From contig JAMWFC010000032.1 of assembly GCA_027475525.1 (NCBI GenBank), forward strand, positions 744,001 to 808,000: DNA of 64,000 nt. Reading direction: 5' to 3'. Both the position numbers and the translations under genes were made by a program. The notes beneath the pieces were generated by a model. That model was not told the origin of the DNA, ran no database searches, and saw only the letters and a list, made by a program, of their open reading frames with translations. The stretch comes from Macrolepiota albuminosa (taxonomy: Eukaryota; Basidiomycota; Agaricomycetes; Agaricales; Agaricaceae). Positions 1 through 11,930 of this stretch are shown piece by piece. Position 1 is the stretch's first letter; every line of letters starts with the position of its first letter.

Positions 1-1
1 C

Positions 2-743
<742 letters not shown>

Positions 744-999
744 GTGGGGTGTGGAGTATCCTTCTTTAGGTCATAGAAATTTGCATCCAATGAAGCATGA
801 AATGAAAACAGATATGTAAAAATCTGTCCTCGCTGCAATGTACGCCACCCTCCCGAGGACTCTTCAACTCTTGACGTCAACGAGTAAATCCTGATTGATG
901 ATCATGAGATGATCTGAATAATGGTACGCTTCATTTGTTCACGATGATCCAATCCTACACATCTCGCCTCTATACACATATGTCATTGTTCATCTCTCT

Positions 1000-1864
1000 T
1001 CACCTAAGGATCTCTGTTACATCTGGATGGTCTCCCTCCACTGCAAGGTCAAGGGCCGTCTTCCCCAGCGAGTTCTTTATCGTCTTATCTGCACCGTTCT
1101 TCAAGAGAAACTGCACCACAGAGGCTTGACCGTGCTCGGCCGCCTCATGCAGCGCAGTTCCAAGTCCATGCTCACGCTCATAATTCGACATTTCCGGAAA
1201 ATCCGGGATCTCGTTGATTTCTGCCCCTTGGTTGAGCAGCAGCTTGACCATCTTGATACGGCCGTAGTATGCAGCAACCTTGAGTGCGTTCGTGTTCTTG
1301 ATTTGTGCGCCAGCTGCGATGAGCGCCTCGGCAGTGTTGGTGCTCACGTTTATAACAGCCAGATCGAGCACGGAGCGCGAGTTGCTTCGATGCAAGTTGG
1401 GGTTCGCGCCATGTGCGAGGACCCAGGAGACTATGACAGGAGAGTGGAGAGAGAGGATGAGGATATCACCGATGTGTCCTAGGTCGGTGTTGATATCAAA
1501 ACCTGAGTCTATGAAGGCTTGGAAGATAGCGATGGTGTTCGATTCGGGTACGGAGAAGGCGGAGACGATAGCGTTGGTATCGACTCGGGCGCCATGAGAG
1601 AGAAGGAGGGTAGCTATCGGTGCGGAGCCTGTTTGTGCGGCGAGCGCAAGGAGGGTGTGGAATGTGGGCACTGTGTTCGGGAACAGAGTGGCCCATTCGT
1701 TGAGTAGGTCTGTGGTGCGTTCGAGATCACTGTTGGAGATGGACTGGGTGAGATCGTCGTTGATGTGGGCTTCTGCCAGTGGTAAGAGAGTGATCAGAAG
1801 ACATTGGGGCTGAGAGAGAGGGCATACCTGTCCTCGTCATTGCTAATGTGAAGGATAAGCTCAT
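1000..1864 (-). CDS. Ankyrin-repeat protein (269 aa)
   Basis: Two-exon gene. Exon 1 (1828-1864) starts MSLSFTLAMTRT. A GT-AG intron (1773-1827, 55 nt) follows, and exon 2 (1000-1772) runs to a stop. The joined frame is open through 269 residues. At least four ankyrin-type units are visible: GSAPIATLLLSHGARVD, ALKVAAYYGRIKMVKLLLNQGAEI, TALHEAAEHGQASVVQFLLKNGAD and KTALDLAVEGDHPDVTEIL. The N-terminal third has weaker repeats. No other domain, signal peptide or membrane segment is seen, so it is probably a soluble protein-binding module. It converges on the sulfhydrylase gene, with 256 nt between the stops, and diverges from the coiled-coil gene upstream. Confidence 0.85.
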
Positions 1865-2181
1865 AAGCTTAACTTCGTGCTTTATGCTTTGTATTTCATG
1901 ACATATTACAGCTTTATATATTCTTGATAATGTCAATATACTCTGGATGCATGCATCCCACTCTAGTCATTTATTTTTTGTACAAATCTACCTGCATAAA
2001 CCCATGGCCATGACACATCGTGCGAAGGACTTACCGGATTGATCTCTTGTAACCAAGTGAGATTCGCTGGCTTGATGAGTCCGAAGCACATTTGTTTCTA
2101 CCTCCATGAATCACTTTCCAATGTCAAAGTATGTTCCAAAGATAATCAAAATAGTGCACAATAATTGTTGGTTCTTCCAGG
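1865..2181. promoter_or_regulatory. Divergent promoter region, with a TATA-like box for the ankyrin gene
   Basis: 317 nt between the ankyrin gene (leftward) and the coiled-coil gene (rightward). On the minus strand TATATAAAG lies at 1912-1920, about 48 nt upstream of the ankyrin ATG, a reasonable TATA element. No comparable box is obvious before the rightward gene. Confidence 0.45.
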
Positions 2182-4782
2182 ATGAGTCGATTCTTCCATG
2201 GCCGGAAGTCCTTGGATTATGCCAAACAGAGTCAACAAGAATACAAGGATGCGCATGATGATCAATACGCACTCTGCGAAGCTAGGCGAGACGAGGTCTT
2301 TCAAAAATTTCAAACCCAGTCCGAACAAGAGTTCTTGAAAGCGGAGAAAGCTCAGGGTTGTGGAGAACATGAGCGCGAAGAAACTTTCAATAGGATGATC
2401 ACAAACTTCAGGGATATCTTCGATGCCAACCAACAGCGTCGAGAGCTGTTATATCGGGAGGCAGATCTTCGTCAGGAGGCAGTATTCCAGACTAATGACA
2501 ACAAAAGAGAATCCGTGTTCCAGGCGGGACAAACTAGTCGTGCCGCGATGTATGAAGAGGAAGAAGCCGCTCGTAACCAGTTATTGGAGTGGTTTCGTGA
2601 AACCCGTGCATCGATCCTTACTGAAGGGCGCCAAGCAAGAGAGAAGATTTGTAATGATGTCGATGCAGAAATCGGAAGTAAATGTGAATCCCTCTTGCAG
2701 GCGCAGGAGGATGAATTTCTTCAGAAAGAACACGAGCGAGATACAATAGTTCAGAATGTAAGCTGACCTTCGTCACAAGTGTGAGTATTCTTAATGCATT
2801 ATTACATTTAGTTGGCGGCCCAGACACAATCAAATTCCGATCTTTCTTCAGAAGCCGTTCCGGAGAGTGTCGCACAAGTAACTCCTTCATCAAAGCTCTC
2901 GATTTTTACTGCCCAATCATCTCCCCATGCAGTACCACAGAGTGTCGTACTGGCAGCTCCTTTAAATCCCACACTTGTCGTCAACAAATCTCCTCCATGG
3001 GTTGGACTCAGATGACCCCATACGAAACACAAGTGTCAATGAACAAATTCCACCCACCTGGAAATTGTCAACTACAGAGGATAATAGATATTCTCCCCAC
3101 CCATTCTCACCCTCACCATTGCTGCGAATGCTTCCTGACTTATTTGCTGGGGATCAAGAACGGGATGATATCCCCAAACTTGATAAATCCCAAGGGACAT
3201 GTTCCGATCCTGCTGTCAATGAAAGGAGTGTAGACGATTTCGAGTGTCGAAATTCTCAGGATTATGTTGCATCCGAGAAGGAGATGAGGGAGAAACACTC
3301 CGAAACTGCGGCGTTGGAATGTGACCGTGCCAATTCTCCCACTAGGGACAATGAACAAGATGACCTTCCCAAAATTGGGAAGCACACAAAGATATCTCTT
3401 GAAAATTATTCTGCCGTCCGATAAGGAGAGTCGTTTTCGGGCGGCTCAACATCGGCGTTCTCAGGATTTTGCCTACGAGGAGAATTTGAAGGAGGATCGC
3501 TTTAAAGCTGTGGAGTTAGAGCGCGACGGAGCCGAATCTGAGAGAACCCGACTTTTTGAGGAGCGAAAGGTGTACTGGCAGGACACTTTTCGGGCTATGT
3601 TACTCTTGCAAGAAACCCACTATCACGGCAGAGAACAAAACCGAGCTGACGTGGGTCATCGAAGAGACGACTTGTTTCACATTACTCGAAACCGGCATGA
3701 CCAAGCTTTTGTTATGTCTATCTACAATATCGAAAAACGGATCGAGATTGAGGATAGCCTTGAAGAACTTCAGGATAAAAAATTGAAGTATAGAGTAGAT
3801 GTCAAAGCCAAACAGGAAAATGGTAGATTGGAGGCAGCGGCAGAGGATCAATGGACTCGTTTCGCTACTGCGCAACTCCGTCGTCGAAGCCAGCTGGGAG
3901 TAACATCACCATCCCCTATTTTCAATCAGAAGCCCAACACGGTGACTGCTACTGCTTCCTGTGAAGATGGGTTGTCTTACGGTGGAGATATGTCAGCTTA
4001 CAGTGAAGATAGGATTCGCGATAAAGATTGCTCCAGGCGACGAACCACGATACTATCAGATATGCCTACAGTTGTACGACCATGTTCGCCATCAACTGGT
4101 TTTGTAAGTCATTCTTGTCTTCTTCAGCATGTCATCTCACATTGTTTCTTATTCTAAGGCTGTCAATGCACTGCTCAAAGGCACAGATACATCTGGCCCG
4201 CTTCCCATTCCCAGGTCCGATGTGGCTATCCAATATGAAATCCACCAGAAGTCTGATTTTGAAACAGTTAAACGAAGGCACCAGGTTCTGTTTAAACAGT
4301 CTCAGTCTCGTAGAGAAGAAAGTTTTCAGCGGGGAATGGAGCGGCGTCACCATGCATTCAGTGTGAACGAACAACGGCGCGCCTTCGACTTTGAGAAGAA
4401 ACAAAGATCCAGGCAAGCCACCTTTGAGGAAAATGAGGAGAAGCATGAGCGTTCTTTCAACGAAGCACAGCAGCAACAGGAGACGGAATTTTGGGCTGCA
4501 GAGCATCTACGAGAGGATCAATTCCGCAAATACGAGAACTCCCGACACCATCAATTCAAATTTGACCAGGAAGAGAGAGCTCAAGAGTTCTATGCAAAGT
4601 TGCAAAAGCTCCAGATGGACCTTTTTGTCCAACAAGAGAGACGGCTTGAGGACCTGAAGATCTGGAGTACTCGGCTATTGGAAGAATGTGTAAAACGAGG
4701 AAATGAAAGATTCTGGGCGGCTGAGCGTGACAAGTCTTTTCATAGTATGCTGTCAGCCGCGTGCCATAATAACACTGAATAA
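2182..4782 (+). CDS. Large charged coiled-coil protein, multi-exon, internal joins partly unresolved
   Basis: No known family recognised. Exon 1 (2182-2757) begins MSRFFHGRKSLDYAKQSQQ and is rich in E, Q, R and K with regularly spaced aromatic residues, as in long helices. Intron 2758-2811 (54 nt, GT-AG) keeps the frame. Exon 2 starts at 2812 and is Ser/Pro/Val-rich. From about 3012 to 3380 a different frame (DSDDPIRNTSVNEQIPP...) has coding character, and from about 3415 to 4103 a third frame resumes the helical pattern (DKESRFRAAQHRRSQDF). The joins between these frames could be further introns or frameshifts. Intron 4104-4158 (55 nt, ctcac branch-like site) then leads to the last exon (4159-4782), again E/Q/R-rich, ending FHSMLSAACHNNTE. 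The repeated pattern of an aromatic in a charged heptad-like context suggests internal duplication. It may be one gene of about 800 aa or two fused paralogues. Confidence 0.6.
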
Positions 4783-4899
4783 ATGTGCTGTACTTTTCTT
4801 TTCTGCAGTAATGATCAAATATCCAATCCATCCCCGGCCATAGAGGTCCTTTGAGAATTGTTCTTGGGTCCACATTGATACTAACAAAAAAAAAAAAAT

Positions 4900-5020
4900 C
4901 CAATCAATCCAATCAATCAATCGGGAGTCTATCCCCGTCCGTCTGCACGAAATCAACACCTCAAAAATACATAATAAATAGCTTGTCTTTTTCGGCTCGG
5001 AAAGAGAACACAAGGGTGCC
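4900..5020. repeat. Diverged direct repeat, copy 1 (partner 8652-8800)
   Basis: Shares an ordered series of short blocks with 8652-8800: CCAATCAA..CCAATC, a GTCTATCCCC/GTATATCCCC block, CAAATATGTATAATAAA-like sequence, and a CTTTTTTGGCTCGG-like block before AGAGAAC. Aligned by eye and clearly diverged; may be an old duplicated flank or transposon relic. Confidence 0.4.
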
Positions 5021-5090
5021 AGCACCAGCGTTCATTTCTTCTATCTACCAAAAAAAAAATCAAAACGGAAGCTCAAGACGGAAGTGTCAT

Positions 5091-5190
5091 GTTACACCCA
5101 TGCCACACTCACCTAAGGCAGGGCACTTCATGCTTCTTGATGGGACTTTAGGGGGATTATTTGTGTTGACAGTAAGTACCCTAAGACACT
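5091..5190. repeat. Inverted-repeat arm 1 (partner 7105-7215)
   Basis: The reverse complement recurs at 7105-7215. The core is TTCTTGATGGG..ACTTTAGGGGG, then ATTATTTGTG, then AAGTACCCTAAG, with a CATGCCACAC block at the outer side. The arms are about 90-100 nt and enclose about 1.9 kb. On this strand the core also reads LLDGTLGGLFVLT as peptide, and the partner reads nearly the same on its own strand, so it may be either a terminal inverted repeat or a coding relic. Confidence 0.55.
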
Positions 5191-5662
5191 GACCTCTTGA
5201 GAGGTCCTTGCTTCCTTTCCTAAAATAGAACTAATTAGATTCCTCCACACTGGTTGACCGAACCTCGACCTCGACCATCTTACTTCCAAACCTTCCAACT
5301 TCCACAGCGGGTAAATCGACCTTCGGTGCCGATAGCAACTACGTCATCATTTGATTGATACGAGCTCGGAAATAAACGATATTTTTCTCCAGCATCCCAA
5401 GTACATTGCAAGATCCTTGCAGATAACGCCTCCCAGCCGATTATCTTTACTGTGTTTGAACCAGAGGGTAAGCTTATCTGATATATTATATCTTATTTTG
5501 ATACATGTTTATTCACTTCTTCCTGCATACCTGGTCTGGTGTCGTATTCTACAATGTGAAGTTGAGGATCGTGAGATCAGTACGATATAAGTCGATGTTT
5601 TCAGGTTGTGGTGTACATAGGAGGAAGATCTTCAACTATTATATTACGATTTTGTGACGGAT

Positions 5663-6323
5663 TTAGTCGTATACCACTGACCTGGTGTACGATGGGAGAG
5701 CGATAATTGGTTCAGTTGGTCTATTCTTGCGTTCTGCATGTATTTGATCAATGGTTCCTGCTGCATACCCATTTACATCCAAAGTGTTAACACTGGTGTT
5801 ATGCATATGGGTATGGTGGATGCTTCGGTTGACGTCGGAGGAGCTGTTGTTCCTGTTGCTTTCTGGTAATGCGGAGCTTGGTACATATGACAGGTCGTTC
5901 TGGCTGCGTACATTAGGTGAGGACTGACCTCCACCAGCAAAGGCATAAGATAATGTGAAAGGCTCAGCTTGCAGGCATTGCATGTGTGAAGTTATTTGGG
6001 TTTGCCCTGTTTGCAGATACAATAGACTATATCCAGTATCAAGGAATCCGATGTTAGACTTTACATGTAAAGCATGATTTGCCCTGTTTGCAGATACAAT
6101 AGACTATATCCAGTATCAAGGAATCCGATGTTAGACTTTACATGTAAAGCATGATGCTGACACCACCACAAAAAGGCGAAGAGCATAGTTACAAGTCCAC
6201 CAATGACCCTGCCAATCATGGGACCTATCAGAGTTCTTGAGTGCGGCATTGGGGAAGCAGGAAGAACAGACAGCATGATGGGAGTAGATGTGGAGGAAGC
6301 TGGAGATGGAGTGAAAGTAGCAC
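5663..6323 (-). CDS. Single-pass membrane protein, 3' exon (5' exons not found)
   Basis: The minus-strand frame starts after a plausible acceptor (CACTACAG at 6324-6331) with a Ser/Thr/Pro-rich segment (TFTPSPASSTSTP). A hydrophobic span follows (IGPMIGRVIGGLVTMLFAFLWW), then a Ser/Asn/His-rich tail ending RSVVYD. This Ser/Thr-rich stalk, one TM helix and polar tail is common among basidiomycete surface proteins. The frame is broken by the 77-nt duplication at 6001-6155; with one copy removed the TM part runs into LYLQTGQTQITSHMQ and on to the stop. Upstream exons were not identified, so the N-terminus (signal peptide) is missing. Function unknown. Confidence 0.5.
6001..6155. repeat. 77-nt-offset tandem duplication #1
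   Basis: 6001-6078 equals 6078-6155 (offset 77). Shifts the frame of the membrane-protein exon. Confidence 0.95.
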
Positions 6324-7445
6324 CTGTAGTGGGAACCGAGTGAACTTAGAGATGGTCATGTGTATACTACTATAATCGAGCTGTCTTACATTTTGTATTT
6401 TTGTCTTACCTTTTCAATATGACTTATTTCAACAAAATTACTTCATAGAACTCTTAAAGGAGAATACAGATAGCTCATGCTTCATTTCTAGGGTGTTCTA
6501 TGGACTGTAGAATATCTTATTGAATTTATATGTTTGGGTATCCACCGGGCCGGCAGTCTGATCTATTTGTCATACAGTTTGGCGGAAATTTCCCTGATGG
6601 CATGATCAAATCAGAGTCCTCTTTAAAGCTGATCGAGCTGATCAATCAGGCTTGATTAGATTAATTGCAATAGATGACACATCTGATATGATTGCATCTG
6701 ATCACGGCAAATCGGACGTTCCCAGAATTTTTCTAATTATATGCCCACCATCCACCCCGATCACCCCAGTCGCGCTTGTTTTATGTAGACAATCATAACA
6801 TTTGATTTCTCTCTTTGCACACCACCTGCTTACGAGCATTGCTAAGTCCTGTCGATTGTGGTCATGAGCAATAGGCAAACGCGTGCGCAGAGTGCCCGCC
6901 CACCTAGCGGCCATCTGCTACACGTCCCAGTCACACATTGACTCAGCCCTCAGCCTTCATCGCTCTTTGACCACAACGATGAAGCTGGATTGAAAAAACG
7001 GTCGGTTGGTCCAGTTGGTCGGTTGGACCGTTGGTCAGTCAGTTAGTCAGACCATATTTGGATCTCTGGATTCAGATCTTGGCTTCCCAAAGGTGCGGTT
7101 GGTACACTTAGGGTACTTCCCGTCAGCACAAATAATCCCCCTAAAGTCCCCCCATCAAGAAGCACATACCGTCCTGCCAGGGGTGGCCCCACTACACTCA
7201 TGCCACACGTGACCGAACCCAGATACAGTAGTTGGTACATACAATTTCTTCTTTAGTTTGATTCATTCTCGTTACTATCATATGCTGGGAAGTGCAAATT
7301 CTAGCCATTCTTTTTCTGTAGGCTTGTCTTTTGCACGTATAGCCTTGGAACTTTCAGAGCATCTCAAGATGGTTCTTAGGTAGAGATTTATAATTTTTAC
7401 GAGAAATTTATTGTTGCACAAAACGTGTCGGCTGATGACCGAGTG
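6324..7445. other. Intergenic, no gene seen
   Basis: AT-rich 6324-6700, then mixed composition. Holds the second inverted-repeat arm (7105-7215). No frame has coding character beyond peptides that shadow that repeat. Confidence 0.5.
7105..7215. repeat. Inverted-repeat arm 2 (partner 5091-5190)
   Basis: Contains CTTAGGGTACTT, ACAAATAATCCCCCTAAAGT and CATCAAGAAGCA, the reverse complement of the blocks in arm 1, with a 2-nt length difference in the G-run. CATGCCACACGTGAC at the outer end matches the outer end of arm 1. Confidence 0.55.
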
Positions 7446-7931
7446 AGAGGTACCAAAATGTATGGAAATAATAAACAGATGGAACAATTTAATCAGTAAG
7501 AGAGCCAAGTTAGATATAAACTAACCAATAAGAAACTGAGTAAAAAGTCGTTACCAAGTAAACTAGTAGAAGAAACATGGGAAGAAACAGGAGTAAACTA
7601 ACCAATAAGAAACTGAGTAAAAAGTCGTTACCAAGTAAACTAGTAGAAGAAACATGGGAAGAAACAGGAGTAATCAATGCTTTCCCAGACACAAATCCAC
7701 ATGAGGTGGATCAAAGCGGGGTTTTAGTGGGTAGTGAGCCTGACGAAATGGAAGGAATTGGATAGTTCCAGTCCCCAGGCTTCTAGCCCCACACTAGTGT
7801 GTAAAGGCATTTCCTCGTGGAGAAACTCTATCAAAGACTGCCCTGGAACCTGGTTTTAATCCCAGGTGTGCAGCACAGCGGGTGGTAATGGGATGCCTAT
7901 GGCGACAACATTCCTACTAACAATGCTACTC

Positions 7932-7978
<47 letters not shown>

Positions 7979-7988
7979 TATCAAAATG
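7446..7988 (+). mobile_element. SINE-like retroposon with poly-A tail and 15-bp target duplication
   Basis: The flanks AGAGGTACCAAAATG (7446-7460) and AGAGGTATCAAAATG (7974-7988) match at 14 of 15 positions. The right copy follows directly on a run of 42 A (7933-7974). About 100 nt before the tail is GGTTTTAATCC, which fits a pol III box B (GGTTCGANTCC) at 9 of 11 positions. It sits in a small stem (CCTGG..CCAGG) like a tRNA T-arm. No coding frame. The body, 7461-7932, includes the 77-nt duplication at 7517-7673, so the true length is about 395 nt plus tail. Box A was not located with confidence. Confidence 0.65.
7517..7673. repeat. 77-nt-offset tandem duplication #2
   Basis: 7517-7596 equals 7594-7673 (offset 77). 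Lies within the SINE-like element. Confidence 0.95.
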
Positions 7989-9345
7989 ACTGGGAAGTGC
8001 AAAATCCATCACACCAGGTCACAGTCCAAATTCAAATTCCGCTGTCATCCATTTCATCGCAAGCCGTATGTGGAGCTTCAATCGCTCCTAGTTGTCATGC
8101 TCTCTTTCATTGCACAGAAAGATAACCACCTTTATGAGCTTTCTGCCACTCGGTATGCTTCAGAAAGGTGTTTCTAAGTCAATTTCTATGCATAAAAAAG
8201 TTTTGTATACTCAGATTTTGTATATTCCATCTTGATTCATTTGGCCAAGCTCCGGTAAGTGACAAAACTGGCTCTGATTTCACACTTTCATGCCTCTGAC
8301 ATTTTTACATCTTGATTTTGTCTGAAAGAAAGTATAAGGAAGTCTTGATATATACTATAGGTATCTACAGATTTTTTTGCCAGACCCAGCAGGTGAGCAG
8401 AACGAGTTCAGTAATGTATTTTGCACATAGCGACCCTTTGCACATTGTGACACATGATAGTATAGGTACGTCGTGTTGTCAACGTGCCGTGCTACATAGT
8501 ACAATAAATTCTTGTTATAGACTCACTGTTGTGTCACATTGCAAAACACCGTCAGTAGCGTAACAGGAAGCATACCTAACACCTACCACCTGCGCATGCG
8601 TGAAATCGCAACCACACACAGATGACGGTAGCGTTAACACTTCCTCTATAAATCCAATCAACATCCTACAATCCTACAATCCAATCTAACCAATCCAGAG
8701 TATATCCCCCCCATCGCTTACACCAAGTCCACACTCAAATATGTATAATAAAATAAATAAACTCATCTTTTTTGGCTCGGCTCAGCTCAGAAAGGAGAAC
8801 CTCTCAGAGTTACCCTCACCCTCACCCTTACAAGCATGGCCATGGCCAGGCCCAGACCCAGGCCAGGGGGTTCCATTACCATATTGCATGGGCTCTGAGA
8901 ACAAGGATGGGATGGGATGAGATGGGATGGGATGTAATTTCCACTTGAGTCCCAATAGATTGATTATACATACGATAAAACATCCAAGCGTTCAGCACAG
9001 TGCAACACACACCGTGACACACCCCTGGCCAACGTTTTCATGATATCTAAGTGGTTACTTACTTACTTTACCTTGTACCCAAAAGTCCCACCACACCCAC
9101 GCCCACCACAGCTGCAAACACGCTTACTTACACGCGAAACACACTTGCTTACGTGCCAACGCACTAAAACCAAAAGCATAATATAACACTGTAAAACTAT
9201 AACGACTATATACAACTCAACTTCTCCACACCACAAATTCATGCACGCATTTGATGCCTCGATCACAAAATGAGAATCAATTGAAGGCAAAGCAGACGGA
9301 ACCTCCTATCGGAGCACGGTATGACCGTCCCTCCCATCGGAGAAA
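7989..9345. other. Intergenic, no gene seen
   Basis: No frame with coding character. Contains a (GGGAT)n-like stretch at about 8908-8935 and the second copy of a diverged repeat (8652-8800). Confidence 0.45.
8652..8800. repeat. Diverged direct repeat, copy 2 (partner 4900-5020)
   Basis: Same block order as 4900-5020: CCAATC repeats, GTATATCCCC, TATGTATAATAAA, TTTTTTGGCTCGG and GGAGAAC. Aligned by eye. Confidence 0.4.
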
Positions 9346-11200
9346 TCAAGGGACTGCACGACAGGCCAAGAGCTTGTGTTCCAGAGACCTGCAGGATAAA
9401 CATTTGGAGTGGGACGTAGTGTCTCGCGACCTGGAGGAGGAAGATTTTCCACGCACAAGAAAGGACTCCATTTCCGCAAGCCTGCCATCCAAAGTCTTGA
9501 CTCTGCTGGCATGGAGCATGGCAACACATTCTTGCCAAATATCAAGTTGAAAGGTATCCATCCGAAAGGAATGGGATTCACGCAAATACAAGGCCCACAA
9601 ACGTTGATCATAGTCCAGAATCAAACCAAAATCCAATTGGGCATTAGGCCGAGACTTCAAACGTTGGAAATGAGCGGCAAACAAATCTGCAATAGCATTG
9701 GCAACATGACCTCCTGGACCTTCATCCGAATCAGCTTGCAAATGGACATGCATAGCACCCACCAAATTGTCGGAGGCAGCCGACCACTCATCAAAAGTCA
9801 ACCTAGATTCATGCAATGTATCAAAGGAGGCGCTAGGGAGTCAAAGCTTCCCATTCGCAATAACAAAAGACGATTCTGGTGGCAGTGGTTCTTGAGCAGC
9901 CCGCTGACATGCATCATCCGTTAACAAGTCAAGGGGAATGTACTCAAACATCCCCTGTTCCAAAGCCTTTACCACCTTATGAGGATACACTTTGTCTGCT
10001 GACGACAACAAATGCCTGACCTGAGGAGGCAGACCATGCAACATGCACGAAGGCAGAGAGGGCTTTGGAGAAATAGGAGGAACTCAGATGCCAGAATCCC
10101 CCATCAAAACTCCAGGAGCACGCCTATATGTGGCAACGCCTGATCAATAGAAGCATGTGAGGCGGCAGGAAAAGACGTTTCCGGCTCATTACCCACAGCG
10201 GGAGGAGGAGCGCTGGGAGTTGGATCAGAATTATTACTCGTGAACAGAGCCCCCTGACCCACAGCACCATTGCCAAGACGATCATGCACGGTATGCAAAT
10301 GCTGCAGCAAAACTGGCCAGAAAACCATCATTAGCATGCCACACCAAAAACAACAGGCACGGTGTGATAAAAAAATATTTTGCAAAACAGCGAACAGCGC
10401 AAACAAAACCACACAAGAGGAGACACCAAATCAGGCAAAACCTCGAATGGAAAAACTGAACATTCACCCCGGTAAGATAAAAACAACTCCGCCAGTAAAC
10501 AATAGGCATACATTCTCAACACAACCACATTAACCACAAAGGAAAAAGTCACGCATACCAGCCAGATGAACAGAAAAATAATTCACGCAAACCAACAAAC
10601 AAATGTACCTCTGTGATCGAGGTCAAGGCCATGGGCCCGAAAAAGCTGCAATAACCCTGCATCCATCAGAGTGATCACTCGCTGCTCATCAGAGTCAGCA
10701 GCCCAAGGTCCTTCCAAGCTTGGGGATGGCCTTCAGTAAACGTCATCGGTGACCAAGGGAGCATCACCCAGGGAGGGGGCGCGACCCCAAGAGGCTGGCC
10801 CTGGAGTGCAAACAGTACCCTGCTCGACAAAAACAGGAACAGAATCCTGCATATATGCGTCGGCTGCTGACGGCGACACAATAATTTCCACATCATCATC
10901 ACCATCACGTGACTCCCGACATTTAGGACGTTTGGAAGGGGGGATAGAGGGTGCGAACAGGGGTGAAGGAGACCTCTCCCTCCGGGAGCCCAGGCCCATG
11001 TCCGGAGTCAGCACAACAGCCTCATCCTCCAGGCTCTCAGGCAAAACGTCCACAGATGCACCAATGGAGCCAGCACCAGGAACCATGTTATGTGATTGGG
11101 AACCCTCACACTGAAGTATGGAAGAGGGCCTAAGAGTATGTGCTGCCACAGAAGAGCCTGACCTCCCACCACGAATCCTCGAACCAGGCTGACCAGACAT
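9346..11200 (-). pseudogene. Gag-like ORF of a retroelement (probably DIRS/Ngaro-like), decayed
   Basis: Starts MSGQPGSRIRGGRS at 11200 with a disordered, acidic, Ser/Pro-rich N-terminus carrying a basic patch (PPSKRPKC). An in-frame TGA follows at 10733-10735, and coding-type sequence continues (RPSPSLEGPWAADSDEQR). After an unresolved gap or intron (about 10300-10610) comes a helical core: FDEWSAASDNLVGAMHVHL, then FGLILDYDQRLWALYLRE. A CCHC knuckle, CLSCRSLEHKLLAC, lies near 9370-9420. A further in-frame TGA at 9841-9843 splits the core. A capsid-like helical region followed by a zinc knuckle is the layout of Gag-like ORF1 in tyrosine-recombinase retroelements of Agaricomycetes. No RT follows in the expected downstream position, so this is a fragment; a host gene of unknown function cannot be excluded. 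Confidence 0.45.
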
Positions 11201-11930
11201 GAAAAAGGAACGTGCAAAAAACTGGAGTAATGAAAAAACAAGAGCGAAGAACTGAAACGAGAAACGAAGTCGGCGAACAGAGAGAAATACAAAGTGCAAC
11301 AAAGTCTCAATGCGAATACAGTACAGTGTGAATAAGCGAATAATTTGCAACTACGATAGCAGTAATTTAAGGACTGTCTCGCAGAGTGAATTGCTGAAGC
11401 AAGTGCTCTGTTCGAACGACTAGTTAGAGGGAGAGAGACAAAGAACTTGCGGTCACGCTATAGTCACACGTCAAAATACACCCCTCCTGCATGACGTGCC
11501 TTCATTTGGAAGGGTGCTATTAGCTTGGCGAGGAATGTCACGTCACTTCTCACGTGTCGTGTGAGACTCCCTGACGGTCACGTGCTTTGCTCGAGACTTT
11601 GGCATTTATACATAAGTAGCTTCGTTTCTGTTTGTCCAACAAGAAGGTCAACCCGTCAGGCAGCTCGGGCAGAAGAATTCTCTCAGACGAGTCGAGTGCC
11701 CTCTGTCTCTCAATCGAAGTCAACAAGTCAAAGAATGGCAGGGCGATGCCGCAGGGACTAGTCTTGTCGTCTTTTCGAGTAGTAGGACGATACACATGGC
11801 GCCGTTGGGTACGTCCCTGAAGGGATTGGCATGCGGAGTACGAAAAAAATGGCATTTGAGGACTGGAGTGCGTACTTTTACTTCAAGGATTTGAAATAAC
11901 GAGGATGATTCCTCGTTGTATTGTGTCCGT
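11201..11930 (+). promoter_or_regulatory. Upstream region of the kinase-like gene, two CACGTG boxes
   Basis: No gene seen. Two perfect palindromic E-boxes CACGTG lie at 11551-11556 and 11579-11584, 28 bp apart, with a TATA-like ATTTATACATAA shortly after (about 11605). They are about 350-380 nt from the ATG at 11931. Regulatory role is inferred from motif content only. Confidence 0.3.

Larger units (their letters stand above)
4783..5662. other. Intergenic, repeat-bearing
   Basis: No convincing gene. Contains short A-runs (4887-4899, 5050-5058), a CCAATCAAT-rich stretch (4900-4920), one arm of an inverted repeat (5091-5190), and AT-rich sequence with no open frame of coding character. Confidence 0.5.

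Noticed and set aside
4851..5192. Small plus-strand gene
   Set aside because: Open frame consists of simple repeats plus the inverted-repeat arm; no start context or homology.
7866..8177. Lys-rich small protein
   Set aside because: The poly-Lys is simply the translated poly-A tail of the SINE-like element.
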